From contig JABAKD010000017.1 of the NCBI GenBank assembly GCA_012845835.1, forward strand, positions 2,417,001 to 2,481,000: a stretch of 64,000 nucleotides of DNA, in the 5' to 3' direction. How positions within the stretch are numbered: position 1 is the stretch's first letter; each line of letters starts with the position of its first letter. Both the position numbers and the translations under genes were made by a program. This document shows, in pieces, positions 44,766 through 55,442 of the stretch. The DNA comes from Undaria pinnatifida (Eukaryota; Sar; Phaeophyceae; Laminariales; Alariaceae). The notes under the pieces are model-generated. The model saw only the letters and a list, made by a program, of their open reading frames with translations, searched no databases and was not told where the DNA came from.

Positions 44766-45914
44766 TGCCCTGGCACACCGTCCGCATTACGGTGGGGACG
44801 GTGGGGGGCCCATATTGTTCTCGCATCGGCTAGTAGCGTGTGCGCGGTCAGCCCCCCACGATGCAGTTACATGGTATGTCCATTGTTGTCTCCAGAAGTG
44901 GCCACAACGGAAAGCAAGCCAAGTAATTCGACGCTGCCATCTGTATGCAAGAAAGCACCACGCAAGAAGCGCCGAAGCCCACCTCACAAGCGGTTCTGAT
45001 CAGTAGCCAGATGCAGCTCACCCTTCATGCCACTCGCCGAACACCTCGCGGCGCTTCGCGCTTGGTGAAAGCAATGTCTCCGTGGTCGGTGATTATCCGA
45101 CGTGCCCTGTTCCGTCATTGTACGTGCTGCGCCGGTCATAAGAGCATAGACTCAATCATGGAGTCGAGTCTCGGGAACTGCCGCACTACGAAATATAACT
45201 TGAAAATTGGAAGGGTAGGCATTGACACATCAGTTCATGTACAGAAACAAACGGCATAGGAAAAAATGGTTTTCTGTGATATTTTTAATTCGAGTCGAGC
45301 TCGACGAGCTATCGTCGCAAACTCGAAAACACATTTTTTTTAACCATTAATATACTATATTCCGTGAAAATGTCTTCGTTCTCGATTGAAGTTACTATGG
45401 GTGGGCGTAGAGGTCACTGAGGACACAAAAAGAAGGTCGGCACCATCAGTTGTGTTGCCCAATTCATCGATCGTCACGAGATATGGCAAAAACGACATCC
45501 CATATTTACCACATATGTGCTACACGTGCCGTAACAGTAATGATCAATTTAAGTGTGACGTGAAAAACGGTGTCTACCGCGATAAACAGCCCATTTTTGC
45601 GATTTTCGATGTGCAAATTCAACACCGTATTCGTGACGAATGTTCGACAATTATGTCTTGCCTGGGTTTACTAATGTTTTATCATTCTTTCAGATTATTT
45701 TCAGTCGCCTTTCTATTTTTTGAGTTGCGTTTTCGGCTATTTTTCTCTCGAAAAAAAAAAAGAAAGAAAAAAAAAGGAAAGCTCGGCAAGACACGTCTCG
45801 GTTGGTGCATGAACAACGCCGTGTCAAAACCTGCGTCAAATTGGGCGGTGTATGGCCGATATCCTGTTTTGACACGGTCTTGCCTGACCCAGCTAGAAGG
45901 GGCGCGAGGGTCTA

Positions 45915-46045
45915 TGGTTACAACAAGGCTTTTTTTCTGGGTAAGCAAATTGGTTCATCTCTTGCAAGTGGTCAAGCCGACTAAACACCCAACTGAATTG
46001 CTTAACATATGGCGTCGTCGGCAGGACCCGAACCTGCTGCGTGAA
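45915..46045 (+). mobile_element. Degraded TRIM-family LTR with primer-binding site
   Basis: Contains 'ggtaagcaaattggtt', 'cttgcaagtggtcaa' and 'ttgcttaaca', matching the 85-bp LTR of the 39-kb TRIM. It is followed two bases later by TGGCGTCGTCGGCAGGAC (46008-46025). No second LTR found. An open frame of 224 codons (45386-46060) reads through it, with MCYTCRNSND-type sequence before it that I do not recognise. Confidence 0.75.
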
Positions 46046-46089
46046 ATCACAGTGGATTGACCCCACTAAATCCTTAACGACGGTTATGG

Positions 46090-46500
46090 TCTTGAGACTA
46101 CGATAGAGGTTTTAAGGTGTACCGTTTTTTGGCAGACTACGCCCGATGCGTTCCACGATAGAGGTATTAAGGTGTACCGTTTTTGGCAGACTACGCCCGA
46201 TGCGTGCCATGATAGAGGTATTAAGGTGTACCGATTTTGGCAAACTACGCCCGATGCGTTCCACAATAGAGGTACTAAGGTGTACCGATTTTTGGTAGAC
46301 TGCGCCTAATGCGTTCCACGATAGAGGTATTAAGATGTACCGATTTTTGGCAGACTACGCCCGATGCGTACCACGATAGAGGTACTAAGGTGTACCGATT
46401 TTTTGCAAACTACGCCCGATGCGTTCCACGATAGAGGTATTAAGGTGTACCGATTTTTTGCAGACTACGCACGATGCGTTCCACGGTAGAGGTATTTAAG
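46090..46500. repeat. Satellite of 54-58 bp units containing a MITE-1 end
   Basis: Eight units, each with 'cacgatagaggtattaaggt', 'gtaccgatttttgg' and 'agactacgcccgatgcgt'. The first half of each unit is the family-1 MITE terminus. The array runs directly into a family-1 MITE (46480-46757). Confidence 0.88.
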
Positions 46501-46757
46501 GTATACCTATTTTTGGCTACTTTTTTTTTTCTGAACGCCGGGGCTCCTTAACCCTAATTTCTTCTGAAAATGTCATTCTTGTTTTGCAATATGCTTTTTT
46601 TTTAGTGGTATGTTCGTCGGGTTGCACTTTCGTTTTGCTCAAAATCGTTTTTTTGGGGGGTGGGGAATAGAGAGTGCATCTCAAGCGAGCTTGCAAGTAG
46701 AAGCAGGCTCCTCAGACACAAAAAAAAACGGTGCATCTCCATCGTAGCATGTTTCGG
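46480..46757 (+). mobile_element. MITE family 1 copy at the end of its own satellite
   Basis: Left end 'cacggtagaggtatttaagg' is also the last satellite unit; body 'cggggctccttaaccctaa'; right end 'ctccatcgtagcatg' at about 46738-46752. Confidence 0.8.
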
Positions 46758-47229
46758 CCGGGGCGTTATATGAGTTTTCAACCCCCCCCTCCCCATGCTC
46801 TCGCTGGGGTGTATGTATGTAGCGATAAATTTTGTGTTCGTCTGTTTTTTTAGGGATATATTTTCGCTCGCTCGCCCCCATCGATAGATATGGGGCGGGA
46901 TCTTCGGTGTTATGCGTATGGAGATAAACTTGTTATTAGTGGAGATGATACCATGCATCGTGAAAAAAAATGTACAGGACACATGAAGGATGACAAATGC
47001 AAGGCTTCGCCTGGCGTGGTTACGCCGACATGACAATGCCATGTCTATATGTTAAGATGCCGATGATGATTTCAGGTCCATCCACTCTCCACTTCGTCGG
47101 TGATTAAGGAACGACGTAAGATCCCCCTCCCCTCCCTCCCCGTACCCCCTATCCCTCCAACTCCCTACCCCCATTCTCCACCCCTACCCCCACCCGGACT
47201 CCTCACCCCCATGCTTCCCCTCCCCGCAA

Positions 47230-47690
47230 CCCTGTCCCCCCCCCCCCCCCCCCTCCAACCCCCCCCCCCCCCTCCAACCCCCCCGGCTCCCCTCCACCCC
47301 CCCCCCTCCACCCCCCCCCTTCCACCCCCCCCCCTCCACCGTCCCCCCTCCACCCCCCCCCCACTCCACCCGCCCCCCCCTCCACCCCCCCCCCTTCCAC
47401 CCCCCCCCCTCCACCCCCCCTCCCCTCCACTCCCCTCCCCCTCCACCCCCCCCCTACTCCACCCGCCCCCCCCTACCCCCCCCCCTACCCCCCCCCCCCT
47501 CCACCCCCCCCCCTCCACCCCCCCCCCCTCCACCCCCCCCCCTCCACCCCCCCCCCCCTCCACCCCCCCCCCCTCCACCCCCCCCCCCTCCACCCCCCCC
47601 CCCTCCACCCCCCCCCCCTCCACCCCCCCCCCTCCACCCCCCCCCCCTCCACCCCCCCCCCTTCACCCCCCCCCCCCGTACCGTACTCCC
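47230..47690. repeat. C-rich minisatellite (CCCCCCTCCA)
   Basis: About 45 units of a 9-12 bp C-run plus TCCA. It is open in several frames and gives Pro-rich (plus) or Gly-rich (minus) pseudo-proteins, which I do not treat as genes. Downstream (47900-48080) a Cys-rich open stretch resembles the units at 51.2-52 kb. Confidence 0.92.
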
Positions 47691-48522
47691 CTCCCCAACC
47701 CCACCCCCCGCCTTCCTCTTGACAATATGCGGTTGTTTCTGCTCGGTGAAGCCATGTGGACGTTTTGCTTGGAGCCTAAAGAACATGAGAGATTAGGAAT
47801 GACTTTGTTTGGAAGAAGGTACACACTTGTACGGACAGGCCCGCCCCCCCGGCCCCCTCTTGATGCAACAACAAAAAAAGCCAACATCTCGAAGAACCTT
47901 CCCATTCAACCCAGGGTGCGTTGTCACGCTGAAAACTACTGTATGATAAAACAGGTGCCGTTTAACGTATCTGACTCAACGTGTCCTCGCTGCATGGAAT
48001 TCCGTGGTATTCGATGCTCTGCTCTGTTCTGTACCGAAAAAACGTGTCCCCTTAACGCACGGTATGCGCCGAGGCTGTAGTGCCGGGGGGGGGGTACCGA
48101 CGCGTGGGGTGACTGACACTTTTGTTTTGTTTTTTTTTTAATCATGGAACTATGACTCTAACCCTAACCCCAACCTTAGCCCTTAACCCATATACGAAAA
48201 AATATCGGTCGACGTGCCCCCTACAGACGCGACAACGACGTCACTGGGGCGGGGGTGAAATGGTTGCAAAAAAACCCCAACAATGTGGATCACCGGACGG
48301 CGTGCTACACGATAGGAGGTGGCACCTTTTGGGCTAAATATTTTTTTGTGAACGAATTTTGTCTAAATGTGTTGTGTGAACGATGGGCTCGTTAGCGACA
48401 CGTGCTACGATAGCGAGGTACGAGGCAGTTTTTGGCTTTCTTTTTTTTGGGGGGGGGGGATGACGGAGCTCCTTAACCCCCCAAAATCATCCGAAATTTT
48501 CCTCTTTTTTTTTTTCATGATT

Positions 48523-49208
48523 GACTGATTCTACGATAGCCCCCCCCCCGAAAAAAAAATCAGCGATTTTCTTCAACGAACGTTTCGTGGCTGCTCGATA
48601 CGGGGAAGGATCCTATGTAATGGAGTGCCCTCCGTAGAAAAATAGTCTATAGATTCGACGTGAAACCATGTCATGGTTGAGGTGAAACCGCGTGACAATA
48701 GATGTCACATTCACGTCAAGGCCGTCATAGATGAGCGATAATGTAGGTGACGATGATGGGACAAGCAGGACGACCCACATCTCACTACCTGCTCTACCTG
48801 CTTTACCTGCTCTACCTGCTCTACCTGCTCTACCTGCTCTACCTTGCGCTACCGTGTGCCTAGGCCTGTTTTGCCTGTCTTTTAGAGTTCAATGTGGAGG
48901 AAATAATGTATACCAGGTGAGCTATTGAGTCTATCCAGCGAGCCATGAGGAGAGACCAAACAAGGGCACCGGAACCTATGAGGAGCACGCTTCCCAACAC
49001 CGACCAACCACGCATCTCCCTCTCGGAGTACCACTACATCCTATGAAAACTATATCTTCACATAGGTTCTTGTTCGCGAACGACTATCGACCGATGACGT
49101 CGGGCTGGCGAAGGGCACTGTATTGCAGGGGATGCGGCTGTGGGCTGGTTTTCAAAACGGGCGATTTCGTTGAAGAAAAGTCGGGGGGGGGCTGCCGTAG
49201 AATGACTC
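48523..49208 (+). mobile_element. MITE family 2, itself interrupted
   Basis: Terminal inverted repeats GACTGATTCTACGATAGCC and (right) GGCTGCCGTAGAATGACTC. Without its own 428-bp insert and duplication it is about 258 bp, matching the 50.6-kb copy. Shared body: 'gattttcttcaacgaacg', 'ggctgctcgatac', 'gatgacgtcggg', 'cgatttcgttgaagaa'. Confidence 0.87.
48618..49037. mobile_element. 420-bp insert with 8-bp target duplication (hAT-like)
   Basis: Bounded by the direct repeat ATCCTATG (48610-48617 and 49038-49045). The uninterrupted family-2 copies read 'gatgctatgaaaa' here, with one copy of this word. The ends TAATGGAGTGC and (complement of the right end) GTAGTGGTACTCC are only weakly alike. An 8-bp duplication suits hAT-type transposases. 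It contains a CTACCTGCT nonamer array (48787-48845); no ORF of note. Confidence 0.75.
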
Positions 49209-49884
49209 CATTCTCGTTGTGTACCTAGGCCACGAGGTTTTTTTATCCGCTGTGTAGCAGTTTTATTTTTTATCCCAAAAAGCAGTTTTTTTGGGAGACG
49301 TCTTTATAAGCTCCTAAATTGAGGAACGTCAGAAAAAAAAGCGGTGCACCTGTCATCGTAGCACGCGCCTACGCCCCAAATCAGTGGAACGCATTTTTTC
49401 CTTTGCAGCTGTGTCGTGCTCGGTATAGCTAGCGCCCATGCGTTTCTTCATCGGTTTATTCGAAATCAGTTTTTTTTACTGGGCAATAGAGTTCCTCGCG
49501 CGAAGAATCTCAGAAAAAAAGACTGCTCACGACTGATTCTACGATAGCCTCCTGTTATAGAGTGTCAGTATAGCTGGCAATAGATTCGGTAGGATAGTCC
49601 GCAGAGTTAAAGCCTATTGGCCACAAGAAGGTTCTCTTAAACGGAATATTCTGAGTGAAGCGGATAACCCGTAGAATCTAGCTAGTTTGTACCACAAGAG
49701 CGTTCTCGGAAATGGAACGCTCCTCCTCTGGACAAGATAGATGGAAGTAAGCGCGTTAAGCGCTCATGGGAACATAGGACATCCAGGAGAACGTTCCTTG
49801 TACGTTCCATAGGTAAAGATCCGGAAGAGAGCACAGCAGCAAAGCTGGGGTGAAGCGAACTCTGTGAGCTTCACGCCACCCCCG

Positions 49885-49945
49885 TGCTCTCACTCCTCCT
49901 TCTCCTCCTCCTTCTCCTCCTCCTTCTCCTCCTCCTCCTCTTCCT
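49885..49945. repeat. CTCCTCCTT microsatellite
   Basis: Six to seven nonamers. The surrounding 49560-50030 holds no gene that I can recognise. Confidence 0.85.
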
Positions 49946-50074
49946 GTCTCCTCGAGCTTGTCATAGCTCAACGCCAATAATGAGAAATCTATAAAGAAGA
50001 ACCGGTGCTGTCTCCAAGCGAAGCTGATACCCCTGCGTCCCTTCCCTCACACCTTCCGGTACCACGACACCTTC

Positions 50075-50320
50075 ACACTCCCCCCCCCAAAAAAAAACTG
50101 CGATTTTCTTTAACGGACTTTTCATGGCTGCTCGACACGAGGAAATGATGCTATGAAAAACAAAATCATCACATACCATTTTCTTGTTTGCAAAGGACGG
50201 CCGAACGATGACGTCGGGGGGGGAAGGGGCACCGTTTTTCAGGAGATACGGCTGGGAGCTGGTTTCAAAACCGGCGATTTCGTTGAAGAATTGTTGGGGG
50301 GGCTACCGTAGAAAGACTCT
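50075..50320 (+). mobile_element. MITE family 2 copy, left end worn
   Basis: Left end retains only the C-run; right end GGGGGGCTACCGTAGAAAGA followed by 'ctct'. The body contains the empty-site word 'gatgctatgaaaaac', corresponding to the point of insertion in the 48.5-kb copy. Confidence 0.82.
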
Positions 50321-50586
50321 CACCCCTAATCTAGCACGCGTCTACCCCCATCTTTCACCACTGAGTTTGAGCCACTCGCACGAGTGACCACCCTGTACCC
50401 ACGCGGACAACACCGATTTAGGCGACGGTTTTGGCGAAGCGTAGCTTACCATTCCGTTGCGGATCGTGTCGCAAAATTAAGATCGCCAAGGAACGGGAAG
50501 GTCACTCGCGCGAGGGACCCCGAGCCGTTGCAAAGCGAGGTCCCAAAAGTGAACCTCCTACCGTGCCTTTTTCGGCGTTCTGTGTT

Positions 50587-50841
50587 GACTGATTCTTACC
50601 ACGATAGCCCCCCCACAACACCAGCGACTTTGCTTAACGAGCGTTTCATGGCTGCTCGACACAAGGAAGGATACCATTGAAAAAATAGTACCCCTTATAT
50701 CTTCTTGTTTGCAGAGACCTATCGATTGACGACGTCGGGGTGTCGAAGGACACCGTCTTTCAGGAGTTACGACCGGGAGCTGGTTTTGAAACCGGCGAGT
50801 TCGATAAAAAGAAACGTTGGCGGGGCTACCGTAGAACGACT
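50587..50841 (+). mobile_element. MITE family 2, complete copy
   Basis: 255 bp, GACTGATTCTTACCACGATA then gcccccc at the left and GGGGCTACCGTAGAACGACT then c at the right. Same body as the other copies. No ORF. Confidence 0.87.
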
Positions 50842-50879
50842 CTGTTGTACACCGTCAACGAGTTATCAGCGTATGATAT

Positions 50880-51156
50880 GACGTATCAGATGATCCTCGA
50901 GCCTGGTATATGTAGGTCAGTGTCGCGAGTTCGAGTCTCCCCGAGTGCATACTCGTACGATAAGTTCGTGGGGACTCTTTCTTGCGCACAAGTTGACTTG
51001 CGGAAAGCGCGAGAGCGTGAGTTAGCAACACACTCAATGAAAAATCGACGAGCAGTAGGATTGCTGAACTCTTATGCGCGATAAAAATTGAAGGCAAGAA
51101 CCGGGGGGAAGAAGGGACGACACCTGTGACCACGGCTTGTCCAGAAGCTGGAAAGT
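50880..51156 (+). mobile_element. tRNA-derived SINE, copy 1
   Basis: About 277 bp. The head looks like a tRNA with box B GAGTTCGAGTCTC (50927-50939) and a worn box A. The body contains 'gttcgtggggactctttctt', 'gagagcgtgagttagcaaca' and 'gcgcgataaaaattgaaggc', and the tail ends CCAGAAGCTGGAAAGT. The tail word CCTGTGACCACGGCTTG is close to one in the AAC-tailed retroposon family. No protein. Confidence 0.78.
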
Positions 51157-51179
51157 AGAGGTGTGTGCAAGAAAAAAAA

Positions 51180-52010
51180 AAAAATGTGGCGTGTTCGATG
51201 CTCAGATTTGTACCGAAAACATGTCCTCAATTCAGGGTATGGTATGGTTATCGACACCTTGTTTTGTACCGGCAACGTGTTCTCAATGCATGTAAAACAT
51301 ATTTTCCGAAGCCCAGCTTAGTACCGACAACATTTCATCGGTTCATGATGTGGTGTGGTTGTCAACACTTTGTGTTGTACCGGTAACGCGTTCTCAATGT
51401 ATGTAACGCATGTTTTTCGATGCCCAGCTTTGTACCGACAACATTTAATCAATTTGTGTTGTGTCGGCAACGCGTTCTCAATGTATGTAACGCATGTTTT
51501 TCGATGCCCAGCTTTGTACCGACAACATTTAATCAATTTGTGTTGTGCCGGCAACGCGTTCTCAATGTATATAAGGCATGTTTTTCGATGCCCAGCTTTG
51601 TACCGACAACATTTAATCAATTCATGATGTGGTATGGTTATCGGCACTTTGTCTTGTAACGGCAACGCGTTCTCAATGTATGCAACGCATGTTTTTCGAT
51701 GCCCAGCTTTGTACCGAGAGCATGTCCTCAATTCATGATGTGGTATGGTTATCGATACTTTGTATTGTACCGGCGACGTGTTCTCAATGGGTGCAACATG
51801 TTTTTCGATGCCCAACTGTGTACCGACAACATGTCCAAAATTCATGGTACGGTATGGTTATCGATACTTTGTACTGTACCGGCGACGTGTTCTCAATGGG
51901 TGCAACATATGTTTTTCGATGCTCAGTTTTTGTGCCGGCGACGTGTTATCAATGTATGGTACGGTACGGCTTTTGCTACGCTCGGTTTTGCACCGACCGC
52001 GTGCCCTCAA
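51180..52010. repeat. Satellite with 84- and 110-bp units
   Basis: Units contain GTACCGACAACAT, 'ttctcaatgtatg', 'catgtttttcgatgcccagc', and in the longer form 'tgatgtggtatggttatcg'. Spacing between units alternates 84, 85, 110 and 111 bp, i.e. the longer unit has an extra 26-bp block. A single related unit is at about 48015-48060. Open on both strands but repetitive; not taken as a gene. Confidence 0.85.
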
Positions 52011-52084
52011 TGTGCGACGTCGCTCTGATGAAAATCTCCATGACCTACTACAGTAGAGGTACTCAGCAAACATGTAACGCAAAA

Positions 52085-52190
52085 AAAAGAACGAAATTTC
52101 GACGAATTTGGGCTAAGGAGCCCCGTCGTTCGGATTTGTTTTCAGCCAAAAAGGGGTATACCTTAATACTTCTACCGCAGCACGCGTCCA
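52085..52190 (-). mobile_element. MITE family 1, terminal fragment
   Basis: Keeps 'gacgaatttgggctaagga', 'gccccgtcgttcgg' and the end 'taccgcagcacgcgtc'. The other half is missing. Confidence 0.75.
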
Positions 52191-52500
52191 GAAGAAGTTC
52201 TTGGGTGAGGTATAGAGCTCCTCAGGCCACCACCCCTCAGAGGGCAAATGGAGTGCACACCTGTATCGAAGCATGCGCCAAGTATTATGGTATTGCCCTG
52301 GGAGCCTAACCAAAGGCGTAATATCTAGGATACGGGAACGATGTAAAAGGGTTTCACGTGCTTTTGAAGGCATGCGCGCATAGGAAAAAGGGGATGGTGC
52401 ATTTGCTCCACGGATTTTTACGACGCGTTCCGCGCTTAGTTCTATCCGTGGCTTGTGGGACTAATACAACAGCTCATCAACATATATATTGCACACTTTA

Positions 52501-52778
52501 ACTTTCCAGCTTCTGGACAAGCCGTGGTCACAAGTGTCGTCCCTTCTCCCCCCCGGTTCTTGCCTTCAATTTTTATCGCGCATAGGTTCAGCAATCTCAC
52601 TGCTCGTCGATTTTCGTCGAGTGTTGCTAGCTCACGCTCTCGATCTTTCCGCAAGTCAATTTGTGCACCAAGAAAAAGTCCCCACGAATTTATACGATTG
52701 TGCACTCGGGGGGGCTCGAACTCGCGAAACTGACCTATACCAGGCTCGAGGATAACCTGATACGCCACCGGGGCGACC
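52501..52778 (-). mobile_element. tRNA-derived SINE, copy 2
   Basis: Minus-strand copy, better preserved at its head: box A-like TGGCGTATCAGG (complement at about 52758-52769) and box B GAGTTCGAGCC. It is about 90% like copy 1 and lies in inverted orientation to it, with the 84/110-bp satellite between them. Confidence 0.8.
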
Positions 52779-52917
52779 GGGTGTTCTAATACAAGTGAGT
52801 GACCAACGTGAAACCTGCCTAGTAGAGAGACCTGCAAGAGAGCGGCTTGTGTCTGTAACAGCCCCCCTAGTCTTGAAATACAAAATTCTTGACCTACGCC
52901 ACGATGAAGGTGCACCA

Positions 52918-53185
52918 GTTCTTTTCTGAGGCTTTTTCCCTCTCTAGACTAGCTCTATACACTCACCGAAAACGTACTTTGAGTAATAAAAACAAAAGTG
53001 CAGCCCTACGACCAGAGCCATGGCCCAGGCATACAATAAAAACCATGTGAGAACAAGAATGAAATCCCGACCATTTTTGGATTAAAATGAGTCCCCCCGT
53101 CATTCAGAAAACCAAAAGCCGAAAAACGGTACACCTTATTACCTCCATCGCCAAAAAATTGTATATCTTAATGCCTCTATCGTAG
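52918..53185 (-). mobile_element. MITE family 1 copy beside the 31-bp satellite
   Basis: Reverse orientation: 'agagccatggcccaggcata', 'aatcccgaccatttttgg', 'gtcattcagaaaacc', then 'aacggtacaccttattacct' leading into the satellite. Confidence 0.8.
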
Positions 53186-53189
53186 CGAC

Positions 53190-53725
53190 CGCCTCTGATA
53201 GAGGTATGAAGGTACACCACCGCCTCTGATGGAGGTATGACGGTACACCACCGCCTCTGATAGACGTATTAAGGTACACCACCGCCTCTGATGGAGGTAT
53301 TAAGGTACACCACCGCCTCTGATAGAGGTATTAAGGTACACCACTGTTAAGGTACACCACCGCCTCTGATAGAGGTATTAAGGTACACCACCGCCTCTGA
53401 TAGAGATATTAAGGTACACCACTGTTAAGGTACACCACCGCCTCTGATAGAGGTATTGAGGTACACCACCGCCTCTGACAGACGTATTGAGGTACACCAC
53501 CGCCTCTGACAGACGTATTAAGGTACACCACCGCCTCTGACAGACGTATTAAGGTACACCACCGCCTCTGATAGAGGTATAAAGGTACACCACCACCTCT
53601 GATAGAGGCATTAAGGTACACCACCACCTCTGATAGAGGTATTAAGGTACACCACCGCCTCTGATAGAGGTATTAAGGTACACCACCGCCTCTGATAGAG
53701 GTATTAAGGTACACCACCACCACTG
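53190..53725. repeat. 31-bp satellite derived from a MITE-1 end
   Basis: About 17 units of roughly 31 bp: CCGCCTCTGATAGAGGTATT followed by AAGGTACACCA. Two short units (ACTGTTAAGGTACACCA) interrupt the order. GATAGAGGTATTAAGGTACA is the family-1 MITE terminus. Substitutions such as 'gacagacgtattgagg' are shared by neighbouring units, showing local homogenisation. Confidence 0.93.
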
Positions 53726-54111
53726 CTGTGCTTGTGTTGGAGATACACCATTGCCGCTGAGCCAGCAAAACAGCGTCGACTAAAGGCATTCAAATCCTTG
53801 GAAAAACCTGAAGGTCGAGGTTTAGCAGCCAGACGGGCTCCAAATTGTGTTTGTACTACAAGCGGGTACTGTTGAGGTACGACCTTGAAAGGCCGGTAAT
53901 GACCTGCTTCCGATAGATAATTACCATTTTCGTATGATAGGATGGCGTTTTCTGTTCGGGATGGTCAGAAGCTAAAAGCGAGGCGCGCGCCTTGTTCAGT
54001 TATCATCGATCTTGAAGGAATAATATCAAGCTGCTTCTCTTCCGCTCTGAGCTACGAAATTGAGTAGCACGAGGACATGCCCACTTGATCGACCTGTAGC
54101 GATACTCTATG

Positions 54112-54757
54112 TCTCACCCCTAGCAACTTAACAAATGGCGTCGTCGGCAGAACTGTGAGTTGCTGCTGCGCCGTCAGGCTTGTTCAAAGAGGTGGGGAAT
54201 GGCAGCACAGAAACACGGGCTACGTCCTTATGAGGGAGCTTGACATACGCTTAACCGAGTCATCAAGAGTGGCTTTGGTTGTAGCAGCGGCAGCGGCAAT
54301 CGCGGAGGTACGAGCGCGGGCCAAATCTGAAGAAACATGTTTAGTGTGATCATCCGACACAATCGGTTTGCTCAGGCGCTCGGCGGGGGAAGGAAAATCC
54401 ACCAGGGAAGGAGTCACTTGCCTGTTGCCCGCTACCACAGTTACCTCGCCGTGGTCCGCCCTCGACAGAGCGCCAACCCCGGAGCTCCCGGGACCGGGGC
54501 GCCCATGTTGACCCCTCGGACTTGTCATCCGAGGCGAAGCGGACCCAGCGGGTGCTAGAGGACGCCCAGCAGACGACGCGCGGGCGTATGGGGCGCCAAC
54601 ATCTGAATGGGGTCGATATCGAGCGGGCACAGCACGCTGAGCGGGAGGCGTCCGTGGCGGCAGAGACGGAGCAACGAGCCCTTGCTCAAGCAGTTGCGTC
54701 AGCTGCGGCGGGAGCTACCGCGGCCCCCTCGCCTTCTCACCCCTAGCTACTTAACAA
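54112..54757 (+). mobile_element. Probable LTR-element remnant using the TRIM primer site
   Basis: CTCACCCCTAGCAACTTAAC then a (54113-54133) ends like an LTR and is followed by two bases and TGGCGTCGTCGGCAG (54136-54150), the same primer-site word as the TRIM. A near copy of the LTR end (CTCACCCCTAGCTACTTAAC) recurs at 54736-54755. Between them is about 600 bp with Ala/Arg-rich open stretches (e.g. EREASVAAETEQRALAQAVA) that might be Gag-like. The duplicated LTR-end match is only about 22 bp, so the element is not fully defined. Confidence 0.5.
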
Positions 54758-55264
54758 GACCCCGATTTAAGAGTGCCCCGTGACACGCCGAAACATGCGC
54801 TCTTAACTGCAAAGCGCCTTTATCTACAGTGGGGAATACATAGCTTTTAGTGCGGCGGAACGTGACGAGTTGGCCGCTCTTAACTCCTGAATGATCATTA
54901 CTCGGGTGCTCTTAGATCGGGTTCTCGTTGTACTGCAGTAGATATACAGTCTTGAAACGTGTAATAACCGCCGAGCTGTTAATAGCAACCAGAGTCGACT
55001 GAGGGATTTCAACCCTTGGGCGAGTGTGAGGCCCAGGTTTAACAGCCAAACGGACGAAAGATCACGCTTGCTTGTGCTAGATACACACGATAAGCACTAT
55101 TCTTCGTGAGGCATGTAGGACACACGTTACGGTGAAGGTGCATAATATTGTTTCTGATGGCCTCCCATAGCGCCGATGTGTGCCAGTTGTAAATGCCGGC
55201 ACTATAACGGCAACCGATACCGTACTCGCACGCTGCCGCCGTAGGCTGACTCCCGATTTCACTT

Positions 55265-55442
55265 ATTATATGTTTCTGGCGGAGGCATGAATTGCGTCAG
55301 CTGTGATAAATGCGTGTACCGCCTTTGGTTTGTTTGTGTTTCTTCCCTGAGGGTATTCCTCAGCTCCAGAGTGACTGGAGCCTGTCCTGTGCCCACGGAC
55401 TTGATTATGCGAGTTAATGTGAGAACAACAACAACTGCCGTC
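55265..55442 (+). mobile_element. AAC-tailed retroposon copy with the TRIM empty site
   Basis: Plus-strand relative of the sequence around the 39-kb TRIM, including GGCGGAGGCATGAATTGCGT, 'ggtttgtttgtgtttcttcc' and CCTGTGCCCACGGACTTG. At 55374-55377 it holds a single ACTG exactly where the other copy has the TRIM and duplicated ACTG/CAGT. The following 600 bp (to about 56050) shows no gene. Confidence 0.8.

Larger units (their letters stand above)
48400..49367 (+). mobile_element. MITE family 1 split by a nested MITE family 2
   Basis: Left end ACACGTGCTACGATAG (48398-48413), body to 'ttcatga' (48520), then interruption by 48523-49208, then resumption at 'ttctcgttgtgtacctaggcc' (49211) and right end ATCGTAGCACGCGC (49355-49368). 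Removing the insert restores the family-1 order seen in the 43.2-kb copy. A worn second family-1 start lies at about 48298. Confidence 0.88.

Noticed and set aside
47100-48080. 326-codon Pro-rich frame
   Set aside because: Mostly the C-rich minisatellite; the Cys-rich end resembles the 51-52 kb satellite units, so a genuine extensin-like protein is unlikely.
51318-51845. 175-codon minus-strand frame with RYKAGHRKTC repeats
   Set aside because: Repeats follow the 84/110-bp satellite unit exactly; no independent coding signal.
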